Positions 42,676-52,853 are shown, counted from the first letter of the stretch. The stretch is 64,000 bases of DNA from Anaerosolibacter carboniphilus (GCF_014205875.1 NZ_JACHEN010000002.1:126485-190484); one strand, 5' to 3'. The notes: a model not told the origin generated them from the letters alone. Made by a program: numbers and translations.

Positions 42676-43233
42676 TTATTTGCCTTCCGATATTTTTAAT
42701 CCCGCCTTAAAAGCATCACCCACCAACTGATTTAGATCATAGTAACTCGCACCCATCATAATCATTGGATTGATCTTCAATGGGTCTGGCTTCCCCTCTG
42801 TCAAGCATTCCTTATTCACATATACCGCAACAATTTCTCCTAGAAACATTTCAAAGTCATCTATAGGAATAACCTGCACGACTTTACAGAGAAAGTTCAT
42901 CGTGCATTCTGTAATCATTGGAGCTTTTCCCAATTCATCATAAAAGGGAACAAATAAGTTTGACTTATCCATTCTTTTTCCCGACACAATACCACAGTAA
43001 TCTGTCAGTTCAACCAGATCCGCTGGAGGAATATTGACACTAAAATACCCGTTTTCCTTCACGCCTGCCGTTGTATAATGCGTGCTTTTTAGCGAAACAT
43101 ACAGCATTGGCTTCAAACTCACTACCCCACATGCACCCACAGTAACATAGTTCGGCTTCCCATTGACATCCGCTCCCACAAGCATGGTAGGAAAGGGGCC
43201 GAAAGGGCGATTTTGAATTTTAATCTTTTCCAT
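42676..43233 (-). CDS. Flavin reductase-like domain protein
   Basis: The 185-residue FMN-binding split-barrel protein opens PFGPFPTMLVGADVNGKPNY, then has TVGACGVVSLKPMLYVSL and YFSVNIPPADLVELTDYCG. Clostridial relatives bind FMN and reduce flavin or metal/protein partners. AGGAGG precedes the ATG. It is not obviously linked to the vgb-vat genes downstream. Partner unknown. Confidence 0.88.
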   Translation of the reverse strand: MEKIKIQNRPFGPFPTMLVGADVNGKPNYVTVGACGVVSLKPMLYVSLKSTHYTTAGVKENGYFSVNIPPADLVELTDYCGIVSGKRMDKSNLFVPFYDELGKAPMITECTMNFLCKVVQVIPIDDFEMFLGEIVAVYVNKECLTEGKPDPLKINPMIMMGASYYDLNQLVGDAFKAGLKISEGK

Positions 43234-43351
43234 TTTAAATCCTCCTATTCATCTGTTATTCTACTGCAGTAGTATTTGTATTATAACTGGAACTCTAATA
43301 AAAGAATAGACTTTTTCTTTTTTATGGGTTATCATATAGATAGAGTATACC

Positions 43352-43377
43352 CCTAAGCCAATTGGCTTAGGTTTTTT
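43352..43377 (+). terminator. Orphan plus-strand terminator
   Basis: The 20-base perfect palindrome from CCTAAGCCAA to TTGGCTTAGG is followed by six T residues. No plus-strand gene lies upstream within many kilobases, so it may end a small RNA. Confidence 0.75.
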
Positions 43378-43466
43378 ATTTTTGTGGCATCTTTGATGAT
43401 TTTGAGGCTAATTACAAATCTATTTTTTGCGCGCTAGCTTCTACATTCTCCTTGATAACAATAAGA

Positions 43467-43512
43467 AAGAGACTAGGACTATTCTTTCATCTAAGAATAG
43501 TCCTAGTCTCTT
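43467..43512 (-). terminator. Terminator of the potABCD operon
   Basis: A 20-base perfect stem (AAGAGACTAGGACTATTCTT with its complement, 6-base loop) is followed on the minus strand by CTTATTGTTA. It lies 30 bases beyond the potD stop. Confidence 0.85.
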
Positions 43513-43541
43513 CTTGAATCTATCTTTTCCATATCATTCTT

Positions 43542-44594
43542 TTACTTTGCTTTGATCTCCGTCCATACGCGATCATATTCTGTTGTGAATTCTCCTAGAT
43601 CGACGAAAACTTCACCCTTCTCCATGATATTCCCTTTTGGATAGGCCAACTCATTGCCAACCACTTCTTCAGAAAGTAACGCTTTTGCTGCTTCATTAGG
43701 GGTGGCATACATGACGTATTCTGCACACTTAGCTGCCACTTCAGGCCGCAGCATATAGTCGATAAACAGCTCTGCTTCCCTTTTGTGCTGACTGGTTTTA
43801 GGAATTGCCATGGCATCAAACCAAAGGTTTGTTCCTTCCTTAGGAATTACATAGGCCAAATCAGGGTTCTCTTCAACCAACAGCATAGCATCTCCAGACC
43901 ATGTCAAGGCCATGGCAGCCTCTCCTGCAATCATCATATCCTTATAGGCATCCACTTCATAGGCCTTTACCAAAGGCTTCTGTTTCATCAGTTCCTCTTT
44001 TGCCTTTTCCAATTCTTCAAGATTCCGTGTATTTAAAGAATATCCCAGCTTTTTTAAAGTAATTCCGATGGTATCTCTGGAGCTGTCCAGCATCAGAATA
44101 TCACCCTTATATTTCTCATCCCAGAGAGCATTCCAACTGTCTAGTTCTCCCTCAACCTCTTTGGTGTTATAAATAATACCCATGGTTCCCCAGAAGTAAG
44201 GTACGGAATATTTGTTATCAGGGTCATAAGGAAGGTTCTTGAATTGTTCTCCGATATTTTTAATATTAGATAGATTTTTCATGTCTATTTCTAGAAGTAA
44301 ATCTTGTTTGATCATGGCTTCCACCATATACTCGGAAGGAAAAATCACATCATATTCTGTTCCCCCTGCTTGAATCTTCGCCAACATCTCTTCATTATTG
44401 GCATAGTTTTCATAGTTCACCTTGATCCCATATTCTTTTTCAAAATCATCTAACACTTGAGGATCAATATAGTCTCCCCAATTATACACATTTAGTTTGT
44501 TATAATATCCTTGCTCGTTGGTTTCTCCCTTTCCACAGGCTGCAAGAGATAGAATCAACATCCCTATGATCAAGATAGCTACTATTTTTTTCAT
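43542..44594 (-). CDS. potD: Spermidine/putrescine-binding lipoprotein PotD
   Basis: The 350-residue precursor has a lipobox ending SLAAC (Cys20 from the ATG at 44594) and the PotD/PotF fold. It has LNVYNWGDYIDPQVLDDFEK, VIFPSEYMVEAMIKQDLLLE, YSVPYFWGTMGIIYNT and the acidic/aromatic ligand region ALTWSGDAML. It captures polyamines outside the cell. The ATG is preferred to a GTG at 44603 that overlaps the ribosome-binding site. Last gene of the potABCD operon. Confidence 0.93.
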   Translation of the reverse strand: MKKIVAILIIGMLILSLAACGKGETNEQGYYNKLNVYNWGDYIDPQVLDDFEKEYGIKVNYENYANNEEMLAKIQAGGTEYDVIFPSEYMVEAMIKQDLLLEIDMKNLSNIKNIGEQFKNLPYDPDNKYSVPYFWGTMGIIYNTKEVEGELDSWNALWDEKYKGDILMLDSSRDTIGITLKKLGYSLNTRNLEELEKAKEELMKQKPLVKAYEVDAYKDMMIAGEAAMALTWSGDAMLLVEENPDLAYVIPKEGTNLWFDAMAIPKTSQHKREAELFIDYMLRPEVAAKCAEYVMYATPNEAAKALLSEEVVGNELAYPKGNIMEKGEVFVDLGEFTTEYDRVWTEIKAK

Positions 44595-44607
44595 CACCCT
44601 CACCCTT

Positions 44608-45381
44608 TCACTCTTTTATATTGCTTGCCCTTTGCTGAAGTATGATCAGCAGGCTCAGTACACCTACAAATAAAATGGTTGATAATGCATTGATTTTGGG
44701 ACTAACCCCTAGCTTTGTCATGGAGTAAATTTTAATCGATAATGTATTCACCCCTGATCCCGTCGTAAAAAAGCTTACCATAAAATCATCCAAAGACAAG
44801 GTAAAAGCCAAAAGGAATCCTGTCACAACCCCCGACATAATCTCTGGCAAAATTACCTTGAAAAAAGCCTGCAGCGGTGTAGCACCTAAATCCAACGCAG
44901 CTTCCTCCAAGTGGGGATTAAGCTGATAAATCTTCGGCAGTACTGCCAAGATCACATAGGGTACATTAAAGGTAATGTGGGCCAGCAGCAAGGTTATGTA
45001 TCCCAACTTTAACTTCAGCCACACAAATAGTGCAAGGAGCGAAATACCAATCACAATATCTGGATTCATTACAGGTAAGTAAGTCATATTCATAAAAACT
45101 GCCTTTGCCCTGGGTTTCATATGATGAATACCAATGGCCGCTGCCGTTCCAATGACTGTGGCCAGCAAGGAAGCCAATATGGCAATGGTAAAGGTATTAT
45201 AGAGGGCGCTGATAATGGTACGGTCTTTCATTAATTCTTGGTACCATCGCAGGGTGAATCCACTCCAATTCCCCCGGTATTTTGAGTCATTGAAAGAGTA
45301 GACGATCAATACTAGAATCGGCAAGTATAAAAACAAGTAGATGATGCCTGCATAGGCACCCTTACAAAGTTTCTTTACCAT
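44608..45381 (-). CDS. potC: Polyamine ABC transporter permease PotC
   Basis: The 257-residue permease has six helices, the FNDSKYRGNWSGFTLRWYQE loop typical of PotC and the ATPase-contacting EAA loop (EEAALDLGATPLQAFFKVILP). It forms the channel with PotB. It starts seven bases before the potB stop with GGAGGGGG upstream. Confidence 0.93.
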   Translation of the reverse strand: MVKKLCKGAYAGIIYLFLYLPILVLIVYSFNDSKYRGNWSGFTLRWYQELMKDRTIISALYNTFTIAILASLLATVIGTAAAIGIHHMKPRAKAVFMNMTYLPVMNPDIVIGISLLALFVWLKLKLGYITLLLAHITFNVPYVILAVLPKIYQLNPHLEEAALDLGATPLQAFFKVILPEIMSGVVTGFLLAFTLSLDDFMVSFFTTGSGVNTLSIKIYSMTKLGVSPKINALSTILFVGVLSLLIILQQRASNIKE

Positions 45382-46214
45382 AATTGTCGTCCCCCTCCTT
45401 CTCCTTGATATTTTGATGTAATACCCATGGTAATCAAAATCATCGCAATCATAATCATCGATATGGCTGACCCAAACTGCCAGTTTCTCGCCACGAGGAA
45501 CTGATTCTGGATGAGGTTACCCAAGAGAACGGTTTGCCCACCACCCAATAGGTCTGATATGACAAAGGTACTGACAGCCGGCATAAATACCATAATGGCC
45601 CCCGAAATCACCCCTGGAAGGCTTAAGGGAAAAATCACCTTTGAAAAGACTTGCCAAGGAGGTGCGCCTAAATCTTCAGCTGCTTCCACAAAGCTTTGAT
45701 CTAGCTTGGATAGTACTGAATAAATAGGCAATACCATAAAGGGCAGAAAATTATAAACCATACCCAACAAAACAGCATTATGGCTATATAAAAGCTTTAA
45801 AGGTTCATCAATGATCCCTATATTCATAAGAAACTGATTAATTACACCTTGATCCCTTAACAATACCATCCACGCATAAGTTCTTAACAAGAAGTTGGTC
45901 CATAATGGCAGCACGAACAGCATCACCATGATATTTCTTCTTTTTATTTTACTTTTCGCAATAATCATTGCCATGGGATAACCCAAGATAAAACAAGCAA
46001 GGGTACTCTGGGTTGCTAAAAGAATAGACCGCCAAAGCACATTTATGTAAATAGGTTCTAAAAAATTTCTATAGTTTTCCGTTGTAAATTGATAAATGAT
46101 GTTCCCATAGGATGAACGACTGCAAAAGCTGTAGACAGCGATGATAAGGATCGGTGCTATACTAAATACAAGGGCCCATATGCCATAAGGTACGGACAAC
46201 CATTGTTTTTTCAT
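45375..46214 (-). CDS. potB: Polyamine ABC transporter permease PotB
   Basis: The ATG at 46214 follows AAGGTGGG and gives 279 residues; the frame is open further upstream inside potA but has no start site there. Six helices and an EAA loop (FVEAAEDLGAPPWQVFSKVI) are clear, as is the YPMAMIIAKSKIKRRN segment. It begins just after the potA stop codon and is the PotC partner in the importer. Confidence 0.93.
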   Translation of the reverse strand: MKKQWLSVPYGIWALVFSIAPILIIAVYSFCSRSSYGNIIYQFTTENYRNFLEPIYINVLWRSILLATQSTLACFILGYPMAMIIAKSKIKRRNIMVMLFVLPLWTNFLLRTYAWMVLLRDQGVINQFLMNIGIIDEPLKLLYSHNAVLLGMVYNFLPFMVLPIYSVLSKLDQSFVEAAEDLGAPPWQVFSKVIFPLSLPGVISGAIMVFMPAVSTFVISDLLGGGQTVLLGNLIQNQFLVARNWQFGSAISMIMIAMILITMGITSKYQGEGGGRQLW

Positions 46215-46216
46215 GT

Positions 46217-47260
46217 CTATCCCACCTTCTTCATGATATGAATGGCATCGGGAACAATATCCATGCCGATGGTCTGTCCCACCTTCACCATGTGTATGGT
46301 ATGGATCATCCAAGACATCTCTGATTCATCCCGCACCAAAATCTCATAGTGGACACCTTTAAATACCACTGATTCTACAACACCTTTGAGCATTCCTTTT
46401 TGGGCTTCAACAATTTGTATATCTTCTGGCCGCACCAGCACTTCTACGATTTCATTGGAGGCAAAGCCTTTATCCATACAGGTGAATGTTCGATCTTCTA
46501 TCTTCACCTTAAAATCCTCTGCCATCACCCCATCAAGAATATTGCCTTCTCCAATAAAATCAGCCACAAATCGATTCACTGGTTCATTATAAATATCCTC
46601 TGGGGTTCCGATTTGCTGAATCTCTCCTTCACTCATGACTACAACCCGATCAGACATGGTCAGCGCTTCTTCCTGATCATGGGTAACATAGATGAAGGTA
46701 ATTCCTACTCTTTGCTGCATATTTTTAAGCTCCAGCTGCATTTCCTTACGAAGCTTTAGATCTAAGGCCCCCAAAGGTTCATCCAGCAGCAGTACTTTGG
46801 GCTCATTTACCAATGCCCTGGCAATAGCTACTCGCTGCTGCTGCCCGCCGCTTAGGGATTGGACTTTTCGCTTCCCAAAACCCTCTAGATTTACCAATTT
46901 CAGCATACGAGACACTTTCTCTTCAATTTCTCCTTGTCCCAGCTTTTTTAATCTAAGACCAAAGGCGATGTTCTCGAATACATTCAAATGGGGAAATAGG
47001 GCGTACTTTTGAAATACTGTATTGATTTGTCTCTGATAGGGAGGCAGATCATTTATTTTTTTGCCCTCAAAAATAACATCCCCTGCAGTTGGCTCTTCAA
47101 ATCCACCAATAATCCGCAGGGTCGTCGTCTTCCCACATCCACTAGGTCCCAGCAGTGTGACAAACTCCTTTGGTTTTATTTTGAGATCAATCTCACAAAG
47201 AGCCTCTTTTTCCATAAATCTTTTTGTCAGATGGCTCAATTCAATGATATATTCTTCCAT
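46217..47260 (-). CDS. potA: Polyamine ABC transporter ATPase PotA
   Basis: 347 residues from the ATG at 47260 (GAGGAGG site). Walker [12 protein letters not shown], signature [15 protein letters not shown], Walker [13 protein letters not shown] and H-loop [10 protein letters not shown] are intact. A C-terminal TOBE domain (about 240-347, [12 protein letters not shown]) binds regulatory ligands. First gene of the four-gene polyamine uptake operon potABCD, which is complete here. No riboswitch is seen upstream. Confidence 0.95.
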   Translation of the reverse strand: MEEYIIELSHLTKRFMEKEALCEIDLKIKPKEFVTLLGPSGCGKTTTLRIIGGFEEPTAGDVIFEGKKINDLPPYQRQINTVFQKYALFPHLNVFENIAFGLRLKKLGQGEIEEKVSRMLKLVNLEGFGKRKVQSLSGGQQQRVAIARALVNEPKVLLLDEPLGALDLKLRKEMQLELKNMQQRVGITFIYVTHDQEEALTMSDRVVVMSEGEIQQIGTPEDIYNEPVNRFVADFIGEGNILDGVMAEDFKVKIEDRTFTCMDKGFASNEIVEVLVRPEDIQIVEAQKGMLKGVVESVVFKGVHYEILVRDESEMSWMIHTIHMVKVGQTIGMDIVPDAIHIMKKVG

Positions 47261-47465
47261 AGAACCCCTCCTCACCTATCACCTATATACCCTCCATTTA
47301 AAATGAGGTATCTGCTACAAATCGATTTAGCATCTGTAAACTTTAATTTTAAAGAGACTAAATCGAATTAATTATAGTTTTTTTGCAATCTTTTGTCAAT
47401 GACATGGCTTTCAATAAAATATTTATCTTCTTCATGATACTTAAATTTTTTCGAAAAAAAATAAA

Positions 47466-47491
47466 TAAACAGAGGCCAAAGCCCCTGTTTA
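47466..47491 (-). terminator. Terminator of the MFS exporter gene
   Basis: TAAACAG / CTGTTTA with inner GGC/GCC pairs is followed on the minus strand by TTTATTTTTTTTC. Confidence 0.75.
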
Positions 47492-47558
47492 CACATCATA
47501 AAGTCCATATTTGATGATACAAAAAATTTATATTTTGCATCCCCTGCTAATCTCTGAA

Positions 47559-48788
47559 TCAGCTTTCATTGATTCTATCTTTTGGCTTTCCTGCCTCAAC
47601 AAGATCTTTGTTGCCAATTAGGAAAAAGCTTTGAACGAACAGTAGAAAACCAGTTCCTATCAACAGCCATTCGATCTGGACCGCATCGGCCATTGGTCCA
47701 AATATCAGCATTCCCAGGGGCATCATGGAGCTTGAAATCATGCCTAGCACACCGAATACCCTCCCTAGAAAATCCTCTTCAACTTTCTCCTGCAGCAGAA
47801 CGGTGGAAGGTGTATTGAAAAATGGCATGACGATGCCGACAATTCCCATGATCAATAAATAGAGCCAAAAGATAGGTACAATACCTAGGGCAAGGGTGCA
47901 AATACCAATGACAAAACTGGAAAGGGTCATGGTATATATCTTATTGGGAAAACCTCCCCAGGAAGCCATAATCACGCCTCCCAGCATCATACCAAGAGAA
48001 AATGTAATCTCTATGGCAGTCAATCGCCACACGGCCCCTCCAAAGCTTCGGGTAACTTGTAGAGGTGTTAAAAAAGCAACCGGCGCTGCTAGGAAAAAGA
48101 AAAAGGCACAGAATACAAAAAATTTTCTTACATAAGCATGATCTCTTATATAGAGAACACCCTCTCGTAAATCCTTGAAATAACTAATCCCCTGTGCGTC
48201 CTGAGCTTTGCCATGGGCCGGTACCTTTAGGAAAATAAGCAATACCAACACCGCAATCCCAGCTGTGAGGACATCAATAAAAAAGATAGCTTCGATGGAT
48301 GCCATAGTGAGGAGGGCCCCACTTAGCATCGGCGAAATCAGCATGACCATAGCTTGAATACTACCATTAATGCCATTTACTTTTGTTAACTGATCCTCGG
48401 GTGTTATCTGAGGAATAAAAGCCCCAATAGCCGGTGTCTGAATACCCGAACCGATGGCTCTGAAAGCAGACATGACGAAAAGTAGACCCATAGAATCATA
48501 GCCTAATAAAAATAGTATGGCTAACACTAAGGTAACGACCGCAATAAATGCATCCGACAGCATAATCAATATCTTTCGATTATATCGGTCCGCCCATACA
48601 CCAGCAAAAGGCGAAAGAAAAAATGTAGGTACGAAACCGCAAATAATTGAAACAGTCATCATAACACCGGACTTGGTATTCAGGGTGATATACCACATAA
48701 TCGCATACTGAACCAATGAAGACCCAAAAAGAGATAGGGTTTGGCTTAGTAGAAACAAGATGACGTTTCTTCTCCAGCTATTTATCAT
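47559..48788 (-). CDS. MFS drug exporter (DHA3/Mef-like)
   Basis: The 409-residue protein has twelve helices and the DHA3 features LSQTLSLFGSSLVQYAIMWY in helix 1 and FAGVWADRYNRKILIMLSDA in loop 2-3. Mef macrolide exporters and many uncharacterised multidrug exporters belong here. The ribosome-binding site is weak (GGAGTG, 12 bases away). Monocistronic. It adds to the drug-defence genes of the window, but the substrate is unknown. Confidence 0.88.
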   Translation of the reverse strand: MINSWRRNVILFLLSQTLSLFGSSLVQYAIMWYITLNTKSGVMMTVSIICGFVPTFFLSPFAGVWADRYNRKILIMLSDAFIAVVTLVLAILFLLGYDSMGLLFVMSAFRAIGSGIQTPAIGAFIPQITPEDQLTKVNGINGSIQAMVMLISPMLSGALLTMASIEAIFFIDVLTAGIAVLVLLIFLKVPAHGKAQDAQGISYFKDLREGVLYIRDHAYVRKFFVFCAFFFFLAAPVAFLTPLQVTRSFGGAVWRLTAIEITFSLGMMLGGVIMASWGGFPNKIYTMTLSSFVIGICTLALGIVPIFWLYLLIMGIVGIVMPFFNTPSTVLLQEKVEEDFLGRVFGVLGMISSSMMPLGMLIFGPMADAVQIEWLLIGTGFLLFVQSFFLIGNKDLVEAGKPKDRINES

Positions 48789-48935
48789 ATTTTGACTAAC
48801 ACTCCGATCCGAACATATATTTTAGTTTTAGCATTTCTCATCTATTATATCATGTACTTGATCATCTCTACATATAAGTTATACTGGACAAAATTTTTGA
48901 ACCGGCTTGCCTTAAACCATTATATACTTAACCTT

Positions 48936-50804
48936 CTACCATTCATCTCTATATGAATGATAGAAGCCCTGGTAGTCAAAATGAACCAACTCCTCTATCC
49001 ATTCAAAATGGGGGATTTTGCAGAAAAGATTTCGATTCATGGTTTCATAGGTGAAGAGAAACACTAGATTATCAACCACATAGCACTCTTCCCCTTCAAT
49101 AAACATATCTTCAAATTTTTCAAAGGGACTCTTATCTACAATCTTATAATATAGATAAAAATCTGATCCATATTCCTTTCTTTCCGCCAATTTTCTCTCT
49201 GCAGCCCGAAGGAATTGCTGTAGTGGGTCGACTCTATATTCCCCTCGAATTCGCTGGTTTAAATCCATTTGATAAATGACAGGGGTAATATTATTGGCAA
49301 TCGTATCTATTAAAAGTATCTCTTCTTCTTTGAGACTATCCTTGGTTTCCAGGACAATCAGAAAACCTATGGGCGAAGAGACTTCATGAAGGAAAGGTCT
49401 CCCAGTGCATATAGGAGAAATAACAATACAATTGGAGCCCCCTATTTGTTCTATAAAACTTTTTTCAAAAAAACTTTGTACTGCATCCTCCCGAAAATCT
49501 AAAATCATTTCTCCATGCAATGCATTTTCCCATTCATCATTCAGCGTAAACTTTGTTTCTGCGCTCTCTACCCCTAGCCCTATGCCATAACGGACCACAT
49601 AATCATTCTGACTACGATATGCAAAGAAGGCTTTTTTGATACCAAAGTTTAAAGATAATACTTTCAAAGTTAAGATAGACAATTCTTCAATATTCGTACT
49701 GTGATTGATATTACGAATAATTTTGTTCAAAGTGTTTAGTATGTCAAATTTTCGCTCAGCACGCTCTTTTTCTGTAACAATTTCTTTGAATAATAGCGCA
49801 TTGGAAATGGCAATATGGGTAAAAGATGCCAATGTTTCAACAAGCTCAAAAACAGCATGGTCATAAATATTGTCATTAACTGGTTCACTGAGGGTAACTA
49901 CTCCTAAAATCTCATCTTTTACCAAAAGAATAACATATTTAGCTTGAAGTGCTTCAAACTCTTCCCCATTACTAAAAATAGATTCTATAATTTCTCGGTC
50001 CTTTTCCAGTTCCAAAACAACACGTTGAGATTGATAGGTATGCTCTAGTAGATGTAGTTCTGTAACAAAAGTAGTATAAGTAGACACATTCCTATAGCCT
50101 AGCACCTTAATGCTTTTAGAAATCGGATCATACATACCAAATGAAGTAACTTTACTGCAGGTAGTCTCGCTAAACACATCGGTAGCTAGCGCGTACAAAG
50201 CGCTTAGACTAACCTCTGAGAGTAGGGACTTTGCACTCTGATTGATTGCAAATAGATTAAATATCTTCTGATCCAATTGCTTGTTTTTCTCATAAAGCTC
50301 ATGTATTTGCCTGCTGTTTTCAAGGGAATTTCTAAAGAGTTTTGTCAATGCACTGGCAATAATCAAGTCATCTTCATTCAAGCTGCCAAGGATCTTGCCA
50401 TTTGAAATGATAAAACCATGAAGCAAGTCATGCATAATCAGCGGAATTACCAGTCTCATTCCAGATTTTTTAATAACTTCTTCAGTAAAAAACGCTTCAA
50501 ATCTATTGGTAATGATATCTCCGTGAAAAATCGGCAGTTCTTCAAGAGCCTGACTATTCGGGATTGTCCATGGCTCTCTATCACACAATCTGCTGCCCTT
50601 CTGAACAAACACATCCCCATCCCAAATAAATAATATAGAGGCATTTAGTGTTAGCATCTCATTTGCAAAATCGAAAGCATAGTTTCCCAATTGATCCAAA
50701 TGAAACCTTTGGGTGAAAAAATCTATCGCTTGTAACAATGCTTCATAACGATATATCTTATTGGTGGTCTTTAATTCGTCCAAATTAATCTCTCCCTTAA
50801 TCAT
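48936..50804 (-). CDS. Multi-GAF signalling protein without a visible output domain
   Basis: The 622-residue cytoplasmic protein appears to contain three GAF-like units: about 25-165 (FDFANEMLTLNASILFIWDG), about 195-345 (SVLTDVF-like region to VILLVKDEILGVVTLSEP) and about 355-525 (NFGIKKAFFAYRSQNDYVV). A helix (YEKNKQLDQKIFNLFAINQS) joins the first two. The last 90 residues match nothing I know. No kinase, GGDEF or helix-turn-helix is seen. Codon 8 (TTG, 50783) has GGGAGAG just upstream and may be the real start. It overlaps the end of the FapA-domain gene, so the two are coupled. Confidence 0.75.
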   Translation of the reverse strand: MIKGEINLDELKTTNKIYRYEALLQAIDFFTQRFHLDQLGNYAFDFANEMLTLNASILFIWDGDVFVQKGSRLCDREPWTIPNSQALEELPIFHGDIITNRFEAFFTEEVIKKSGMRLVIPLIMHDLLHGFIISNGKILGSLNEDDLIIASALTKLFRNSLENSRQIHELYEKNKQLDQKIFNLFAINQSAKSLLSEVSLSALYALATDVFSETTCSKVTSFGMYDPISKSIKVLGYRNVSTYTTFVTELHLLEHTYQSQRVVLELEKDREIIESIFSNGEEFEALQAKYVILLVKDEILGVVTLSEPVNDNIYDHAVFELVETLASFTHIAISNALLFKEIVTEKERAERKFDILNTLNKIIRNINHSTNIEELSILTLKVLSLNFGIKKAFFAYRSQNDYVVRYGIGLGVESAETKFTLNDEWENALHGEMILDFREDAVQSFFEKSFIEQIGGSNCIVISPICTGRPFLHEVSSPIGFLIVLETKDSLKEEEILLIDTIANNITPVIYQMDLNQRIRGEYRVDPLQQFLRAAERKLAERKEYGSDFYLYYKIVDKSPFEKFEDMFIEGEECYVVDNLVFLFTYETMNRNLFCKIPHFEWIEELVHFDYQGFYHSYRDEW

Positions 50805-52377
50805 ACATCAGTTGATTATCTAATGCATAAAATGTACCGCTGGTAACTTTCTTAATCCGTTTTTGAATGTTCTTAATTTCTAAGAAAGTCTGAGGATATG
50901 CTTTTTCATAGATAGACACTTCCCCTTCTCCCTTAGATGATAGAACATTTTTCAAATTCTTTCTTTGTTCCTCCAATGCATAGATTTTATTCAATATATC
51001 TTCATGGGCGTTATGATATTGAATATACTCACTCGTACTTTTTATCTCCTTTGAAGTGGTTAGTGTGGTCTCATATATTTCTAACTCACGTTCTATTCTT
51101 TCCGCGTCCTCAAGCAACTTCTTATATTCCATCAACAGATCATCCAATTCCTGCTTCACCGCTCTTCTATCAAACCCCTGTACTTGAATATCGGTTTTTT
51201 TCTCATAGATATTGCCTACAGTACGCAGTGAAACCTTTGCCTTTGCATGTATACTGCCACCAATGGTTTTTCCATTTTTTGCTTCTACCAATATACTATT
51301 GGCTTCCAAATGACTATTTAAGGCATAGAATCCTATGTTAATAACATCTCCAGCTTTGATTTTACATGCATTCGAATATTTGACAAACACGTTCTGCCCT
51401 GCTTCAATGATCGCTTTCCCTTTGCCAGAAACTCCACCCTTGATGTAGATATTTCCTTTCCTTGAAACAATTTTTTCTACTGCCCCAATTCCCATATCAC
51501 CTAATATGGAAATATCTTTATCTGCCATAACTGAAAATCCATCCTCAACGATCCCATGGATCGTAACATACCCCTTAAAATCGATGTTGCCTGTTGCATA
51601 GCTAACATTCGTGTATACAATCAAGTGGTCCACAACACCGATTCTTCCTTCTTTGATTTGTACCGCTCCATCAAACTTAGCACGCAGCACCGTTTTATTA
51701 CCTTCTTTAATGACTTCCACACTATTGCCATCAATTCTTAAATTTTTATCCCGTCCTGACTTCGAAGGCAATATTTCTCCTTTGATATTCATTCCAGGTT
51801 CTCCTGGACTCGACAATACCTTTTCCCCTAGCCAATCTCCTTTCTTGACGTAACGGAATAAATTCATCTCATAAAAATCTACACTTCCATCAGCTCTAAC
51901 GGTGGGTTTCATCTCAGGTAACTCAAGATAAACAATATTGGCATCGATACCATGCTTTGGTAGTTTGGCAGTTGCTACAGTGATATTCTTCTGAACTTCT
52001 AAATGTTTATTGATTACATCATATAGGATGCCGTATGTAATTTTCTTACCTTCTAATAGTTGTAATATTTCATCTGCAATCTCTGCTTTGTTTGCATCAA
52101 ATTCTTCTTTTGTCAAATTGAGATAGATTCGACTTTCCAAGTTATCTGGCGTAATAAAGAGTTCTACTTTGGGTTTTAATTTGCCAAACTCAACGCCTTC
52201 ATTGGTGGGCTGCTCCAAAGCATTTTTCAGCATAAGAAAGTTACTTACGAGAATACGAGGATGTTTCTCCATAATCTCTTGGAATTCACGGATAGAAAAA
52301 CCTGGACATACCGTATGTATAAACAGTTTTTCACCCTTTACTGTAATAGAAAAATATTCATTTTGCACAAGAACCAT
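50797..52377 (-). CDS. FapA family (DUF342) protein
   Basis: The 526-residue protein has an N-terminal alpha-beta region, then the FapA/DUF342 right-handed beta-helix (about 165-390; VKKGDWLGEKVLSSPGEPG, then GYVTIHGIVEDGFSVMADKD) and a C-terminal coiled coil (about 400-500). FapA proteins are polymer- or membrane-associated cytoplasmic proteins, in some bacteria linked to sporulation, polarity or signalling. GAAGGTG precedes the ATG. It overlaps the GAF gene downstream by 8 bases, suggesting the two proteins act together. Confidence 0.88.
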   Translation of the reverse strand: MVLVQNEYFSITVKGEKLFIHTVCPGFSIREFQEIMEKHPRILVSNFLMLKNALEQPTNEGVEFGKLKPKVELFITPDNLESRIYLNLTKEEFDANKAEIADEILQLLEGKKITYGILYDVINKHLEVQKNITVATAKLPKHGIDANIVYLELPEMKPTVRADGSVDFYEMNLFRYVKKGDWLGEKVLSSPGEPGMNIKGEILPSKSGRDKNLRIDGNSVEVIKEGNKTVLRAKFDGAVQIKEGRIGVVDHLIVYTNVSYATGNIDFKGYVTIHGIVEDGFSVMADKDISILGDMGIGAVEKIVSRKGNIYIKGGVSGKGKAIIEAGQNVFVKYSNACKIKAGDVINIGFYALNSHLEANSILVEAKNGKTIGGSIHAKAKVSLRTVGNIYEKKTDIQVQGFDRRAVKQELDDLLMEYKKLLEDAERIERELEIYETTLTTSKEIKSTSEYIQYHNAHEDILNKIYALEEQRKNLKNVLSSKGEGEVSIYEKAYPQTFLEIKNIQKRIKKVTSGTFYALDNQLMYD

Positions 52378-52772
52378 AACGTCACCTTCTTTATCATGGG
52401 ATTTATTTTTTCAATATGGATGGGATATGTGAATTGGCTAAACAATATAGATAGGTATTGGATAATTAAATGCGTTCACTTTAATTTACTATTATTATAC
52501 CTGAGCACCAAATACTCCTGTAGGGCAAAAGTAATTTAGTTTTGTGCAAGAAGCACTAATTATACGCATTAGGACATACAGTATCCTACTTAAGTCCTAA
52601 AGAAATTCTGTATCGCTACTACTTGTGTATATCCATATGAAAACAATTACTTCAAGTGAAGTCCACTAGACCATCAATCCGACTGCTAAATATTCTCTTT
52701 TATTTTAAACTGGTCAGGTAACTTTTTAGTTCTACCCAAAAAGACTTTTTTCTCATTTATAGATAGGACAAT

Positions 52773-52815
52773 GATAAAACCCCGTACAGCATTTAATGCA
52801 GCACGGGGTTTTATC
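52773..52815. terminator. Terminator hairpin near the nitroreductase gene end
   Basis: GATAAAACCCCGT pairs with ACGGGGTTTTATC around an inner GCAT/ATGC stem. It is usable from either strand. Confidence 0.75.
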
Positions 52816-52824
52816 TACACTCTG

Positions 52825-52853
52825 AGGCTACTACTCGGAAACAGTAGTAGCCT
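52825..52853. terminator. Second hairpin after the nitroreductase gene
   Basis: AGGCTACTACT pairs with AGTAGTAGCCT (7-base loop), directly beyond the nitroreductase stop. A T-rich tract follows on the plus strand only. Confidence 0.55.

Larger units (their letters stand above)
43234..43541. other. Gene-free stretch with two terminators
   Basis: CTACTGCAGTAG (43261-43272), a 12-base palindrome, sits beside a TATAAT -10 box of the flavin reductase gene and may be an operator. Farther right are a plus-strand terminator with no upstream gene (43352-43377) and the potD terminator. Confidence 0.5.

Noticed and set aside
46215..46313. His/Gly-rich N-terminal extension of PotB
   Set aside because: It lies inside potA in another frame and lacks a start site; the ATG at 46214 has AAGGTGGG and yields a normal PotB.
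52378..52772. Riboswitch before the FapA gene
   Set aside because: No conserved blocks of any class I know; only a -10 box and a loose stem are visible.
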